A DNA stretch of 45,634 nucleotides, taken from an uncultured Flavobacteriaceae bacterium (GTDB lineage: Bacteria > Bacteroidota > Bacteroidia > Flavobacteriales > Flavobacteriaceae). The DNA lies in the NCBI GenBank assembly GCA_905181825.1, contig CAJIZJ010000037.1, positions 1 to 45,634 on the forward strand. Direction: 5' to 3'. Below, piece by piece: positions 8,019 to 16,359 of this stretch (within the stretch, counting starts at the first letter, position 1; every line of letters starts with the position of its first letter). The notes under the pieces are model-generated. The model searched no databases. It saw only the letters and a program-made list of their open reading frames with translations, and was not told the DNA's origin. Both the position numbers and the translations under genes were made by a program.

Positions 8019-8837
8019 TTATATATTAAGAGAGTCTACTCTTAGTCCTTGTTCTTCATTACTTTTTATGCCAAGTGCTTCATAAACATAAGCAAATGTT
8101 GATAGGAGCTCAGGCTTACCATCAACTAGGGCTACATTATGCTCAAAATGGGCACTAGGCTTGTTGTCTTTGGTAGTAATTGTCCAACCATCATTATGAT
8201 GCTGAATTTTATGTGTCCCCATATTAATCATAGGTTCTATAGCCACGACCATTCCTTCTTGAAATTTTTTACCACGTCCTCTTTTACCATAATTAGGCAT
8301 TTCAGGTTCTTCATGCATGACGCGTCCAATCCCATGTCCAATAAGTTCTCTTACAACGCCATAGCCATTTGATTCACAATAATTTTGAATGGCATATCCA
8401 ACATCTCCAACACGGTTATTGCGTTTAAATGCTTTAATACCCTCATAAAGAGAAGCCTTTGATATTTCTAATAATTTTTCAGTTTCGGTATCAATTTCAC
8501 CAACGGCAAAGGTGTAGGCATGGTCGCCATAAAACTCGTTTTTTAAAGCTCCGCAATCAATAGAAATGATATCACCCTCTACTAGTGGCGTGTTGTTTGG
8601 AATTCCGTGGACGACTTGGTCGTTGGGACTCATACACAGTGTGTTCGGAAAATCATACATTCCCAAAAATCCAGGTATAGCACCATGATCTCTAATAAAG
8701 GTTTCTGCAAGAGCATCAAGTTGTAAGGTGGTTACACCAGGTTTGACTTCAGCGGCAAGCATTCCTAGTGTTTTTGAAACGATCAAAGCGCTTTCACGAA
8801 TGAGTTCAATTTCTTCTTTTGTTTTTAGGGTTAGCAT
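8019..8837 (-). CDS. map: methionine aminopeptidase, type I
   Basis: This enzyme removes the N-terminal Met from new proteins. At 272 residues it is a type I enzyme without an N-terminal zinc finger. The five metal ligands are recognisable in order: Asp in SIDCGALK, Asp in FYGDHAYTF, His in GHGIGRVMHEEP, Glu in AIEPM and Glu in HFEHNVAL. It is the first gene of a three-gene unit (map, DUF3050, methyltransferase), and a perfect -7 box lies 17 nt upstream of its ATG. Its C-terminal ~20 residues extend slightly beyond the usual end. Confidence 0.97.
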   Translation of the reverse strand: MLTLKTKEEIELIRESALIVSKTLGMLAAEVKPGVTTLQLDALAETFIRDHGAIPGFLGMYDFPNTLCMSPNDQVVHGIPNNTPLVEGDIISIDCGALKNEFYGDHAYTFAVGEIDTETEKLLEISKASLYEGIKAFKRNNRVGDVGYAIQNYCESNGYGVVRELIGHGIGRVMHEEPEMPNYGKRGRGKKFQEGMVVAIEPMINMGTHKIQHHNDGWTITTKDNKPSAHFEHNVALVDGKPELLSTFAYVYEALGIKSNEEQGLRVDSLNI

Positions 8838-8854
8838 AGATAAAAATTATGCCT

Positions 8855-8862
8855 CAAAGATA
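8855..8862 (-). promoter_or_regulatory. -7 box TATCTTTG of the map unit
   Basis: Read on the minus strand this is a perfect TAnnTTTG, 17 nt before the map ATG. No convincing -33 TTG is visible. Confidence 0.6.
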
Positions 8863-8925
8863 CTTAATTTAAGCGTTTTTTACGGGGTTTAACAGCCTTG
8901 ATTTTGTTAGAGTTATCTTAAATTT

Positions 8926-9336
8926 CTAAGAGTTAAACAATCCAAAAAACCTTTTTTTTCTTTTAATACTTAAAGGGTTGTCACTTTCTGTTAGTAGTTG
9001 ATAAACTTCTCCCCATCCATAGAAGCCTCCCACATTTCTATCATCAATAAATAGATCGGCATTTATTTTTCTACTTTTTTTCGGGTCAAAGACCTCATTA
9101 GGGAAACTACAGTTAACAGCATAAAATTCAAGTCCATTTTTTTTGCAAAACGCGACAGCCTCATCCAAGGATTTTCCATGTCGGTACGTCCAAAGTATAA
9201 GCCGATGTCCGTTTTGTTGTAATTTCTTTAGGGTTTCAAAAGCAAATGCATTCGGTTTCCCGATTTTTGGGTATGCATCTTCTACGATTGTCCCGTCAAA
9301 GTCGATTGCGAGAGTTAATGATTTTGTTAAATCCAT
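8926..9336 (-). CDS. small HAD-family hydrolase (BT0820-like)
   Basis: This 136-residue HAD-superfamily protein has motif I DFDGTIVEDAYP (nucleophile and acid Asp), a motif II-like LILWTYR and a C-terminal acidic motif FIDDRNVGGF. It has no cap domain, as in the compact Bacteroides BT0820 group. The substrate is unknown; a small phosphate ester is likely. It starts 11 nt after gpmI and must share its transcript. The Lys-rich C-terminus (KRKKRFFGLFNS) is not part of the HAD core. Confidence 0.88.
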   Translation of the reverse strand: MDLTKSLTLAIDFDGTIVEDAYPKIGKPNAFAFETLKKLQQNGHRLILWTYRHGKSLDEAVAFCKKNGLEFYAVNCSFPNEVFDPKKSRKINADLFIDDRNVGGFYGWGEVYQLLTESDNPLSIKRKKRFFGLFNS

Positions 9337-9347
9337 AAAACAATAGT

Positions 9348-10865
9348 TTAAATTAAGCTACTTTGTGTCATTACTTCGGGTTTTTCTACACCAATTAGTT
9401 TCAAAATGGTTGGAGCAATATCACCAAGAACACCATCTTTTATAGCTGTTAATTCGTTGTCAATTAAAATTATTGGAACGGGGTTTGTCGTGTGTGCTGT
9501 GTTCGGAGAGCCGTCAGGATTAATCATTGTTTCACAGTTTCCATGATCGGCTATCAATAAGGTTGTATAGTCATGTTCTAGTGCCGTTTCTATAACAGAT
9601 TTCACACAGCTGTCTACAGCTTCACAGGCTTTAATAGCTGCGTCCATGATTCCTGTATGCCCAACCATATCTCCATTAGCAAAATTCAAACACACAAAAT
9701 CGATTGTTTCTTTTTTAAGTTCGTTCACCAATGCATCTGTTAATTCAAAAGCACTCATTTCAGGCTTTAAGTCATAGGTAGCGACTTTTGGGGAGTTCCT
9801 CATGATACGTTCTTCTCCTTTAAAAGGAGTTTCTCGACCTCCTGAAAAGAAAAACGTTACATGGGGATATTTCTCAGTCTCTGCAATTCTTAGTTGTGTT
9901 TTTCCATGTGATTCTAGAACTTCTCCAAGAGTGTTTGATAGGTTGTCCTTATTAAAAATGACTTGAATATTTTTAAAGTTGTCATCGTAATTTGTCATGG
10001 TTACATAATGTAAATTGAGCTTATGCATGTTAAATTCATGATTATCATTCTGACTAAGTACTTCTGTTAATTCTCTTCCGCGATCGGTTCTGAAATTAAA
10101 AAACAAAACTACATCGCCCTCTTTTATTTTTGCAACGGGTGATTGCTCTTTATCAACCATAATAATTGGTTTTAAGAACTCATCTGTTACGCCTTCTTTG
10201 TAATTCGATTCAATTGTTTCTGTCGCATTAGCTGACATTACGCCTTCATTCTTCACAAGTGCGTCATAAGCCAGTTTTACGCGTTCCCAGCGATTGTCAC
10301 GATCCATTGCATAGTAGCGTCCTGTTATTGTTGCTAGCTTAGCACTTGATGATTCTAAACGTGATTCAAGTTCAGAAATAAATCCATAACCTGACTTTGG
10401 GTCTACATCTCTACCATCGGTAAAAGCATGAATAAAAGCAGTATCTACACCTTGTTCTTCAATCACGTCTAATAACCCATACAAGTGATTTATATGAGAA
10501 TGTACACCTCCGTCACTAACCAATCCCAAAAGATGAACGGCCTTTTGATTGGTTTTCGCGTAACTTAAAGCCTCCTTTAAAACTTTTTCCTCTCTAAGAG
10601 TGTCGTTAGTAATGGCCAAATTTATTTTAGCTAGATCTTGATAAACAATTCTTCCAGCACCTAAATTAATATGTCCTACCTCACTGTTACCCATCTGTCC
10701 CTCTGGTAGTCCAACATGTAAACCATCTGTCCGTAGCGTTGCATGGTCATATTTTGAATACAGAGAATCTATAAATTGCGTATTGGCATTATCAATTGCA
10801 GATACTTTTGGGTCAGGAGATTTCCCCCAACCATCTAAAATCATTAAAATTACTTTCTTATTCAT
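9348..10865 (-). CDS. gpmI: 2,3-bisphosphoglycerate-independent phosphoglycerate mutase
   Basis: This glycolytic/gluconeogenic enzyme interconverts 3- and 2-phosphoglycerate. Its 505 residues fit the family (~510). It has the metal site ILDGWG (D11), the phosphoserine nucleophile S61 in QMGNSEVGH, INLGAGR, AFTDGRDVDP, the RYYAMDRD motif, FNFRTDRGRE and the C-terminal metal motifs NFANGDMVGHTG and ADHGNCE. All catalytic blocks are intact. It has its own promoter and is followed by the HAD hydrolase gene. Confidence 0.98.
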   Translation of the reverse strand: MNKKVILMILDGWGKSPDPKVSAIDNANTQFIDSLYSKYDHATLRTDGLHVGLPEGQMGNSEVGHINLGAGRIVYQDLAKINLAITNDTLREEKVLKEALSYAKTNQKAVHLLGLVSDGGVHSHINHLYGLLDVIEEQGVDTAFIHAFTDGRDVDPKSGYGFISELESRLESSSAKLATITGRYYAMDRDNRWERVKLAYDALVKNEGVMSANATETIESNYKEGVTDEFLKPIIMVDKEQSPVAKIKEGDVVLFFNFRTDRGRELTEVLSQNDNHEFNMHKLNLHYVTMTNYDDNFKNIQVIFNKDNLSNTLGEVLESHGKTQLRIAETEKYPHVTFFFSGGRETPFKGEERIMRNSPKVATYDLKPEMSAFELTDALVNELKKETIDFVCLNFANGDMVGHTGIMDAAIKACEAVDSCVKSVIETALEHDYTTLLIADHGNCETMINPDGSPNTAHTTNPVPIILIDNELTAIKDGVLGDIAPTILKLIGVEKPEVMTQSSLI

Positions 10866-10887
10866 GAACTCATTGTTATAGCTACGC

Positions 10888-10895
10888 CAAATATA
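10888..10895 (-). promoter_or_regulatory. -7 box TATATTTG of gpmI
   Basis: This is a perfect TAnnTTTG on the minus strand, 22 nt before the gpmI ATG, in the spacer shared with the divergent GNAT gene. Confidence 0.6.
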
Positions 10896-10932
10896 AGAAG
10901 ATTAAAATAATTTTCACTTTACGGATTGACTA

Positions 10933-10960
10933 TTGATGGTAAAAAATAGTTGTATTTTTA
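10933..10960 (+). promoter_or_regulatory. near-consensus promoter of the GNAT gene
   Basis: A TTG (10933-10935) is separated by 17 nt from TATTTTTA (10953-10960), which matches TAnnTTTG at all fixed bases but the last. It ends 18 nt before the ATG at 10979. Confidence 0.4.
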
Positions 10961-10978
10961 AGGAATTAAATAATCTAA

Positions 10979-11404
10979 ATGCAATTTCAATTTAAACTAA
11001 TTCCATCAGACTCCATTCAGCTCGTTGTTCCTCTAGTCAAAAGGATGTCTAAAGCCTCCGTTACCGAGGACTTGCTCTTAGAACGTTTTAGAGAGATGGT
11101 TACTCAAAACTATGAATGCATAGGCGTTTATGATGGTGATGAACTTATAGGGATTTCAGGTCTGTGGTACTCAACACGACATTATTCAGGTCGCAGTGTA
11201 GAACTAGATCATGTGTTTATAGAGTCTGAATATAGAAATAAAGGGTTAGGAACTCAATTTATAAACTGGATTCAAAACTATGTAAAATCAAAGGGTTGTC
11301 AAGCAATCGAATTAAACGCCTATATAGATAATAAACCTTCACAACATTTTTATGAAAGAGATGATTATCAAAGATTGGGTTATCATTATGTAAAACAGAT
11401 TTAA
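10979..11404 (+). CDS. GNAT family N-acetyltransferase
   Basis: This 141-residue single GNAT domain has ELDHVFIESEYRNKGLGTQFINW, where the R/Q-x-x-G-x-G/A acetyl-CoA loop is RNKGLG (about residues 87-92). The final helix and strand (SQHFYERDDYQRLGYHYVK) carry the usual FYxxxGY-like ending. The substrate cannot be told from the sequence. It is a lone gene transcribed divergently from gpmI; its TAA stop shares the TTAA at 11401-11404 with the stop of the convergent pepE. Confidence 0.9.
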   Translation: MQFQFKLIPSDSIQLVVPLVKRMSKASVTEDLLLERFREMVTQNYECIGVYDGDELIGISGLWYSTRHYSGRSVELDHVFIESEYRNKGLGTQFINWIQNYVKSKGCQAIELNAYIDNKPSQHFYERDDYQRLGYHYVKQI

Positions 11405-12108
11405 TTTAAATCAGACAAGTCTGATGCAGTTTCCATTTCATAAGGCTGCTTATTTTTCTCAAATATGCGCGCTTTCAATGGTCCTTTTAAAACTATTTTA
11501 GAGCCCGTAACCTCTAAGTAGCTTCCTTCTCTTAACCCAACTACTGGCTGGGAATTAAACCGGTGAAATTCCTTTATTCTAGTGTCCCTTGTTTCACCCA
11601 TGTGAGTACTGCCTGGCTCGGGATCTAGGTAATGAGGGTTAATATTAAACGGGACCAGTCCTAAAGTATTAAAGCTAGGCGGATACATAATCGGCATGTC
11701 ATTTGAAGTTCCGATAGTTAATCCACATATATTACTGCCTGCACTTGTACCCAAATAGGGAATACCTGACTCAATAGCTGTCTTTAATTCAGTCATTAAT
11801 CCGTTTTTATAAAGTTGATTTACCAATACAAAAGTATTTCCCCCACCTGTAAAAATAGCTTTAGACTTCCTGATTGCTTCTTTTGGGTCGTCAAATTCAT
11901 GAAGTCCTTGAACTGATTTGTTTATTTTAGAAAATGCTATTTGTACAATTTCTGTATAGTCCTTATGTGAAATACCGCCTGGTCGTGCATAAGGAACAAA
12001 TAAAATTGTATCTGCATCTTTGAAAAGCGATGTTAGGGCCTCTAAAAGATAGTCTAAATATTCGCTACCATGTACTGTAGATGTACTTGCAATTAAAATA
12101 TGTTTCAT
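11401..12108 (-). CDS. pepE: peptidase E (alpha-aspartyl dipeptidase)
   Basis: This is a serine peptidase of family S51 that hydrolyses dipeptides with N-terminal Asp. Its 235 residues match the family (~229). The nucleophile elbow is GTSAGSNICG, preceded by IFTGGGNTF, and the region NINPHYLDPE carries the conserved His, with VVGLREGSYL following. Cytosolic: no signal peptide. It is a monocistronic gene; a TAAATTTA element (one mismatch to TAnnTTTG) lies about 10 nt upstream of the ATG. Confidence 0.95.
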   Translation of the reverse strand: MKHILIASTSTVHGSEYLDYLLEALTSLFKDADTILFVPYARPGGISHKDYTEIVQIAFSKINKSVQGLHEFDDPKEAIRKSKAIFTGGGNTFVLVNQLYKNGLMTELKTAIESGIPYLGTSAGSNICGLTIGTSNDMPIMYPPSFNTLGLVPFNINPHYLDPEPGSTHMGETRDTRIKEFHRFNSQPVVGLREGSYLEVTGSKIVLKGPLKARIFEKNKQPYEMETASDLSDLN

Positions 12109-12158
12109 CTTTTTTTTGTAAATTTATCCAATATATTAACTAATAGCTTCTTTTAGTG

Positions 12159-12947
12159 ATGAAATTCTTATTTTACATTTTTAACATTACTTTAATTGCT
12201 TCCTTTTCACTTCAGGCTCAAAATACTCGAATTTCTGGTCAGATTATTTCTAATATTGAGCTTGAGGGTATACATGTCATCAATAAAACAGCTTATAGAT
12301 ATGCAACAACTGATGAAAATGGTTTTTTTATAGTTGAAGGTAAGCTTTCAGATTCATTATACTTTTCATCAATCCAACATCAACCAAAGACGATCGTTTT
12401 AACCAAGTCAGTAATCGATAGTAAAACACTTACGGTCACTCTTTTGGAATCCCTAAATGAATTAGATGAGGTTGTTCTTGGTGCGATTTTAACTGGAGAC
12501 CTCAATTCAGATATTGGTAATTCAGCAGCTAAACGTCCCTTAGACTTTTATGACCTGGGAATTCCAGGCTACACTGGCCCCAGAATGAATTTAGTGGAAA
12601 GGCGACTTTATGAAGCTGATTCGGGTCCGTTAATTCCTTTTGGGATCCCTCCAAGTATCAATATTTATAAACTTTTAAATATGATATCAGGCCGCACTAA
12701 AATGCTAAAAAAACACGTGAAGCTTGATAAAGATAAACAAAGTATTCAGCGCTTGAGTGATATAGTAGGGCCTCTTTTTTTTATTAACCATGATTTAGTA
12801 GAAGACATGCGGATGGAATTTTATTACTTCTGTTCAGATGATCCTGATTTTCAATTTCGTTGTGTGAACCGAAGTGATGTTGAAGTCTTAGAATACTTAG
12901 ATGAAAAATTAATCGAATTTAAAACCCTTCAGTTACTAGAAAATTAA
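12159..12947 (+). CDS. secreted protein with carboxypeptidase-regulatory-like domain
   Basis: This 262-residue protein has a signal peptide (MKFLFYIFNITLIASFSLQAQ, cleaved after AQA) followed by a CarboxypepD_reg-like beta-sandwich at about residues 24-105: ISGQIISNIELEGIHVIN, YATTDENGFF and LDEVVL, as in the N-terminal part of many Bacteroidota outer-membrane proteins. The remainder has no motif I recognise. I chose ATG 12159; a GTG one codon earlier is possible. There is no SusC barrel attached, so this is a free-standing periplasmic or surface protein of unknown role. Confidence 0.85.
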   Translation: MKFLFYIFNITLIASFSLQAQNTRISGQIISNIELEGIHVINKTAYRYATTDENGFFIVEGKLSDSLYFSSIQHQPKTIVLTKSVIDSKTLTVTLLESLNELDEVVLGAILTGDLNSDIGNSAAKRPLDFYDLGIPGYTGPRMNLVERRLYEADSGPLIPFGIPPSINIYKLLNMISGRTKMLKKHVKLDKDKQSIQRLSDIVGPLFFINHDLVEDMRMEFYYFCSDDPDFQFRCVNRSDVEVLEYLDEKLIEFKTLQLLEN

Positions 12948-12979
12948 TTTTTATATAATAGAAATATCAATGGACTCCC

Positions 12980-12987
12980 TATATTTG
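12980..12987 (+). promoter_or_regulatory. -7 box TATATTTG, leaderless arrangement
   Basis: This is a perfect TAnnTTTG ending 4 nt (TAAT) before the tatA ATG. Transcription should start at or next to the start codon. Confidence 0.6.
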
Positions 12988-12991
12988 TAAT

Positions 12992-13276
12992 ATGATTAAT
13001 ACACAGTTTTTATTTATCAGTGGTACTGAAATTACTTTCATCATGTTTATTGTGGTATTAGTGTTCGGAGCTGACAAAATCCCAGGGATTGCCAAGGGTT
13101 TGGGCAAAGGGATGCGTTCACTTAAAGATGCTACCAATGATATCAAAGGAGAAATTCAAAAAAGTGCTGATAAAAACGGAATTGACACATCAGTTTCTAA
13201 GGATGTCACTGAAGAAATCAATAAGGTAAAAGACGGAATTAAAGACTTAACGGGTTCTGTTAAACGTAACTTTTAA
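12992..13276 (+). CDS. tatA: Sec-independent translocase TatA/E family protein
   Basis: This 94-residue protein has the TatA plan: one N-terminal membrane helix (about residues 5-24), the hinge motif FGADKIP (residues 25-31), then an amphipathic helix GIAKGLGKGMRSLKDATND and a charged soluble tail. TatA oligomers form the pore for export of folded twin-arginine substrates. The tail includes two repeated-looking lysine-rich amphipathic stretches. tatC is not in this window. It is transcribed alone and ends 3 nt before the stop of the convergent O-methyltransferase. Confidence 0.92.
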   Translation: MINTQFLFISGTEITFIMFIVVLVFGADKIPGIAKGLGKGMRSLKDATNDIKGEIQKSADKNGIDTSVSKDVTEEINKVKDGIKDLTGSVKRNF

Positions 13277-13279
13277 CTC

Positions 13280-13921
13280 TTACTTACGGATACTCACAGT
13301 TAGACCATCTCTTATGGGAAGTAAAACTGTTTCTAACCGTTGATCTTCCTTTAATAATTTATTATACTCTAAAACTATTTGTGTTGATGTATCATTAAGG
13401 TCTAGTGTCTCAATCACCTTTCCACTCCACAAAACATTATCCGATAGAATGACACCGCCAGGGTTTAGTTTGTCAATAATCTGATGGAAGTAATTGATAT
13501 AGTTAGGTTTGTCGGCATCCATAAAAACCAAATCAAAGTGGGTGTCTAATTTTGGGATGATGTCAATAGCAGATCCTAAATGTTGAAATATTTGAGAACC
13601 ATAATCAGATTTGTTAAAATAACTTCTCTGAAAATCTACTAATTCTTCATTTATGTCAATGGTGTGTAACACCCCGCCTTGACTCAATCCCTCAGCAAGA
13701 CAAAGTGCAGAATATCCTGTAAAAGTACCAATTTCTAAAACAACTTTAGGTCGAATCAATTTGGATAAAACACTTAATACACGTCCTTGGTAATGACCGC
13801 TAAGCATTCTGGGTTGTAATATTTTTTGGTAAGTTTCTCTTGTAAGCGCTTTTAAAAGCGAGGGTTCGTCTTCAGAATGTTTTACAACATAATCATCTAG
13901 TTTTTCTGAAATAAAGTGCAT
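13280..13921 (-). CDS. O-methyltransferase (catechol type, class I)
   Basis: This 213-residue SAM-dependent O-methyltransferase belongs to the Methyltransf_3 (caffeoyl-CoA/catechol) family. Motif I is VLEIGTFTGYSAL, the acidic strand-2 end is HTIDINEE, the divalent-metal region is LVFMDADKPNY and motif IV is GGVILSDNVLWSG. These enzymes methylate catechol-like hydroxyls. The ATG abuts the stop of the ACMS decarboxylase gene with no spacer, so it is the eighth and last gene of the kynurenine operon. A hydroxylated kynurenine intermediate as substrate is possible, but that is inference. Confidence 0.9.
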   Translation of the reverse strand: MHFISEKLDDYVVKHSEDEPSLLKALTRETYQKILQPRMLSGHYQGRVLSVLSKLIRPKVVLEIGTFTGYSALCLAEGLSQGGVLHTIDINEELVDFQRSYFNKSDYGSQIFQHLGSAIDIIPKLDTHFDLVFMDADKPNYINYFHQIIDKLNPGGVILSDNVLWSGKVIETLDLNDTSTQIVLEYNKLLKEDQRLETVLLPIRDGLTVSIRK

Positions 13922-15004
13922 TTACGATAGTATTTTTTGAATCAATTGTTCAGCTTTTATCTTGTCATTTCCAAACAACCACCTCAAAGTATTGTCCTCC
14001 CAAATTTCATCGTATTGGGTTTGGTTTATGAGTTTTCTATCAATGGCAAGGTCTAATAATTTCCCGGGGTAGGAAGATTGAGCTTCACTTTCCATTTCTC
14101 CCAAAGGATAGGGGTCATCTAAACCCATAATAATTTGGCTACTTCCTTGTCGCTTTAACATTAAGTCTAAAGAGTCTGTATCATGTACTAATGTGTCAAA
14201 GTATATGTTTTCATGACCGACTGCTTTTCGTGGGTGTGTTTTTCCTTCAAATAGATCTGGACGTCCATCAAACCCTTGTATGCGTCTTCCAAGATTCATT
14301 TGGGCCATTTGTCCTCCGTGGGCAAAACAAGTTCGGATGTTTGGATAGCGTTCTTGCATGCCGTTTAATGTGTAAAAATGGTAGGCATCTCCACATTGTG
14401 CTAACATCCAAATTAAATGAAATCGCCATGAGGTGTTTTCAAGCTTAATCATTTTTTCACCATCGTATGGGTGGACTTCAATAGCCAGATTATACTCATT
14501 TGCTAATTTAAAAATGGGGTCATTCTCTTTATCAAAAACACTTCTCCATTGGCCAATACTGTCCATGAAGTGTGTGGGAAGGCATAATACTTTTAAGTCT
14601 AATTCTTTTACACAGCGTTCAATTTCCCATAAAGCACCCTGTATAAAGCCTGGGTGCACCACAAAACCACAGGTGAATTTTGAGGCATTTTCAAGTTGTA
14701 TTTTTGCATTGTAATCATTTTGAAAACGCAACGCTTTTTTCATTTCTTCTAAACGTAATCCGTTGCCATACAGTTGAGATAAATTTAAAACAACAGCGTG
14801 GTCAATTTTATTTTCATCCATCCATTCTAATTTTTCATCTAAGAAAAAACTTGAATGTGTAACAGGACGACTCCATCCTTTCTGAAGCATATGTTTGCGT
14901 TCGTCGTCAACCCAAAAAATCTCCTTATCCTTCATAAATTGAGGAATTTCTTCTGGATAGGGCAGTAAATGTGAATGTCCGTTAATGCGAAGTTTACGTT
15001 TCAT
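13922..15004 (-). CDS. 2-amino-3-carboxymuconate-6-semialdehyde decarboxylase (ACMSD)
   Basis: This zinc-dependent amidohydrolase-family decarboxylase removes CO2 from ACMS, the ring-opened product of 3-hydroxyanthranilate, and so steers carbon away from quinolinate and NAD. Zinc ligands fit the known enzyme: H10 and H12 in INGHSHLLP, H178 in EVHPYDG and an Asp of GLDDPYPLG (D296 or D297); H229 in CFAHGGQ matches the catalytic His. At 360 residues it is somewhat longer than the ~335 of the Pseudomonas enzyme. It starts 9 nt after the dioxygenase gene, whose product it uses. Confidence 0.94.
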   Translation of the reverse strand: MKRKLRINGHSHLLPYPEEIPQFMKDKEIFWVDDERKHMLQKGWSRPVTHSSFFLDEKLEWMDENKIDHAVVLNLSQLYGNGLRLEEMKKALRFQNDYNAKIQLENASKFTCGFVVHPGFIQGALWEIERCVKELDLKVLCLPTHFMDSIGQWRSVFDKENDPIFKLANEYNLAIEVHPYDGEKMIKLENTSWRFHLIWMLAQCGDAYHFYTLNGMQERYPNIRTCFAHGGQMAQMNLGRRIQGFDGRPDLFEGKTHPRKAVGHENIYFDTLVHDTDSLDLMLKRQGSSQIIMGLDDPYPLGEMESEAQSSYPGKLLDLAIDRKLINQTQYDEIWEDNTLRWLFGNDKIKAEQLIQKILS

Positions 15005-15013
15005 AAAATTAGT

Positions 15014-15538
15014 TTATATTTTGTTGGGTGCTTTCATCGTTGTGCCGCATTTTGAGCACGTACACTTGTCTTTACTAGAATAATATTTATCAAATATTAT
15101 TGGCATATCGGTTTCTATATTACCAAGAACAAAAGGGGCTCTAAAAAGCTGATGATTACAGTTTTCACAGTACCATTCTAACGCATCTTCCATTCCTTTA
15201 GAACGGGGATACTCAATGACAATACCAACAGTATTAGCACCTCGTTGTGGCGAATGTGGCACTTTTGAAGGTAATAAATAGATGTCTCCCTCTTTAATGT
15301 GAATGTCTTTGGCAATGCCTTTATCAATTATTTTTAATACAATATCACCTTCTAGTTGATAGAAAAATTCAGGGGTTTCATTATAATGATAATCCTTTCT
15401 GTTGTTGGGACCTCCAACAACCATCACAATAAACTCACCATCATTCCACACACATTTGTTTCCAACAGGTGGCTTTAATAGGTCTCTATTTTCTTTAATC
15501 CATGCTTTAATATTTAAGGGAGATACTAGCTTGCTCAT
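15014..15538 (-). CDS. nbaC: 3-hydroxyanthranilate 3,4-dioxygenase
   Basis: This cupin dioxygenase opens the ring of 3-hydroxyanthranilate to ACMS. At 174 residues it matches the bacterial enzyme. The catalytic Fe(II) ligands are H51, E57 and H95 (DYHYNETPEF and PHSPQR), with substrate-binding R47 and R99. The second, rubredoxin-like iron site is also complete: C124-x-x-C127 and C161-x-x-C164. Every known functional residue is present. It sits in the operon between the SDR gene (30 nt upstream) and the ACMS decarboxylase. Confidence 0.97.
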   Translation of the reverse strand: MSKLVSPLNIKAWIKENRDLLKPPVGNKCVWNDGEFIVMVVGGPNNRKDYHYNETPEFFYQLEGDIVLKIIDKGIAKDIHIKEGDIYLLPSKVPHSPQRGANTVGIVIEYPRSKGMEDALEWYCENCNHQLFRAPFVLGNIETDMPIIFDKYYSSKDKCTCSKCGTTMKAPNKI

Positions 15539-15568
15539 TGTTTTGTATTGGGATTAGTTTTTATAAAG

Positions 15569-16351
15569 TTACAAAGATTTTGTCCGTCCGCCATCAACAG
15601 GGATGTTTACACCATTTATATAGCTCGCCGCTTCACTTGCTAAAAACACAATAGCATTAGCAGTTTCTTCGGGCTTAGCAAATCTTTTGGCAGGCGTATG
15701 GGTCTTCATAATAGCTGCCATTTCTTCTACACTTGTTTTCGATTGTTTAGCTTTGACTTTAATGATTTCATTTAAACGTTCTGTTTCCGTAAACCCTGGC
15801 AACACATTGTTGACAGTAATTCCAAAACTTCCTAATTCAAAGGACAGTGTTTTACTCCAATTTCCAACAGCATTACGAATTGTATTACTAACACCTAAAC
15901 CTTCAATAGGTTCTTTGACAGAAGTAGATATTACATTAATGATTCGCCCATAAGAGGCTTCCTTCATGAAGGGGACAGTAAGTTGCGCTAGTACATGATT
16001 ACACTTTAAATGTTGAGTAAAAGCACTTTCAAAAGCCTCTAAGCTGGCGTCAATGATAGGTCCACTTCTAGGTCCACCTGTATTGTTTACAAGAATGTGA
16101 AATCCATGATTGTTAAGAATATAACTTTTTACTGTTAACTTTAACGCTTCAGGATTCATAAAGTCAGCTACGACATAGTCGTGGTTTTCTGCGTTTGGAA
16201 GTTGCTTAATAACTTCTTTTAGCTTAGACTCATTTCGCGCTATTAAAGTCACGATGACGCCTTCTGAAGCTAACGCGATTGCTGCAGCTTTCCCAATGCC
16301 TTGAGTGCTTCCACAAACAAGTGCATATTTATGTTCTAGATTTAAATTCAT
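15569..16351 (-). CDS. atypical short-chain dehydrogenase/reductase in the kynurenine operon
   Basis: This 260-residue Rossmann-fold protein has a cofactor loop (CGSTQGIGKAAA), DYVVADF, LVNNTGGPRSGPI and a final NIPVDGGRTKSL, all typical of SDRs. The catalytic YxxxK is absent: where Tyr and Lys should be, the protein has S155-N-T-I-R159, though S142 of the usual Ser position remains. This matches a recognised atypical SDR subgroup (BKR-like) lacking the standard tetrad. No step of the known pathway needs an SDR, so its role is open. It lies between the aldehyde dehydrogenase and dioxygenase genes. Confidence 0.9.
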   Translation of the reverse strand: MNLNLEHKYALVCGSTQGIGKAAAIALASEGVIVTLIARNESKLKEVIKQLPNAENHDYVVADFMNPEALKLTVKSYILNNHGFHILVNNTGGPRSGPIIDASLEAFESAFTQHLKCNHVLAQLTVPFMKEASYGRIINVISTSVKEPIEGLGVSNTIRNAVGNWSKTLSFELGSFGITVNNVLPGFTETERLNEIIKVKAKQSKTSVEEMAAIMKTHTPAKRFAKPEETANAIVFLASEAASYINGVNIPVDGGRTKSL

Positions 16352-16359
16352 TTTTTTTA

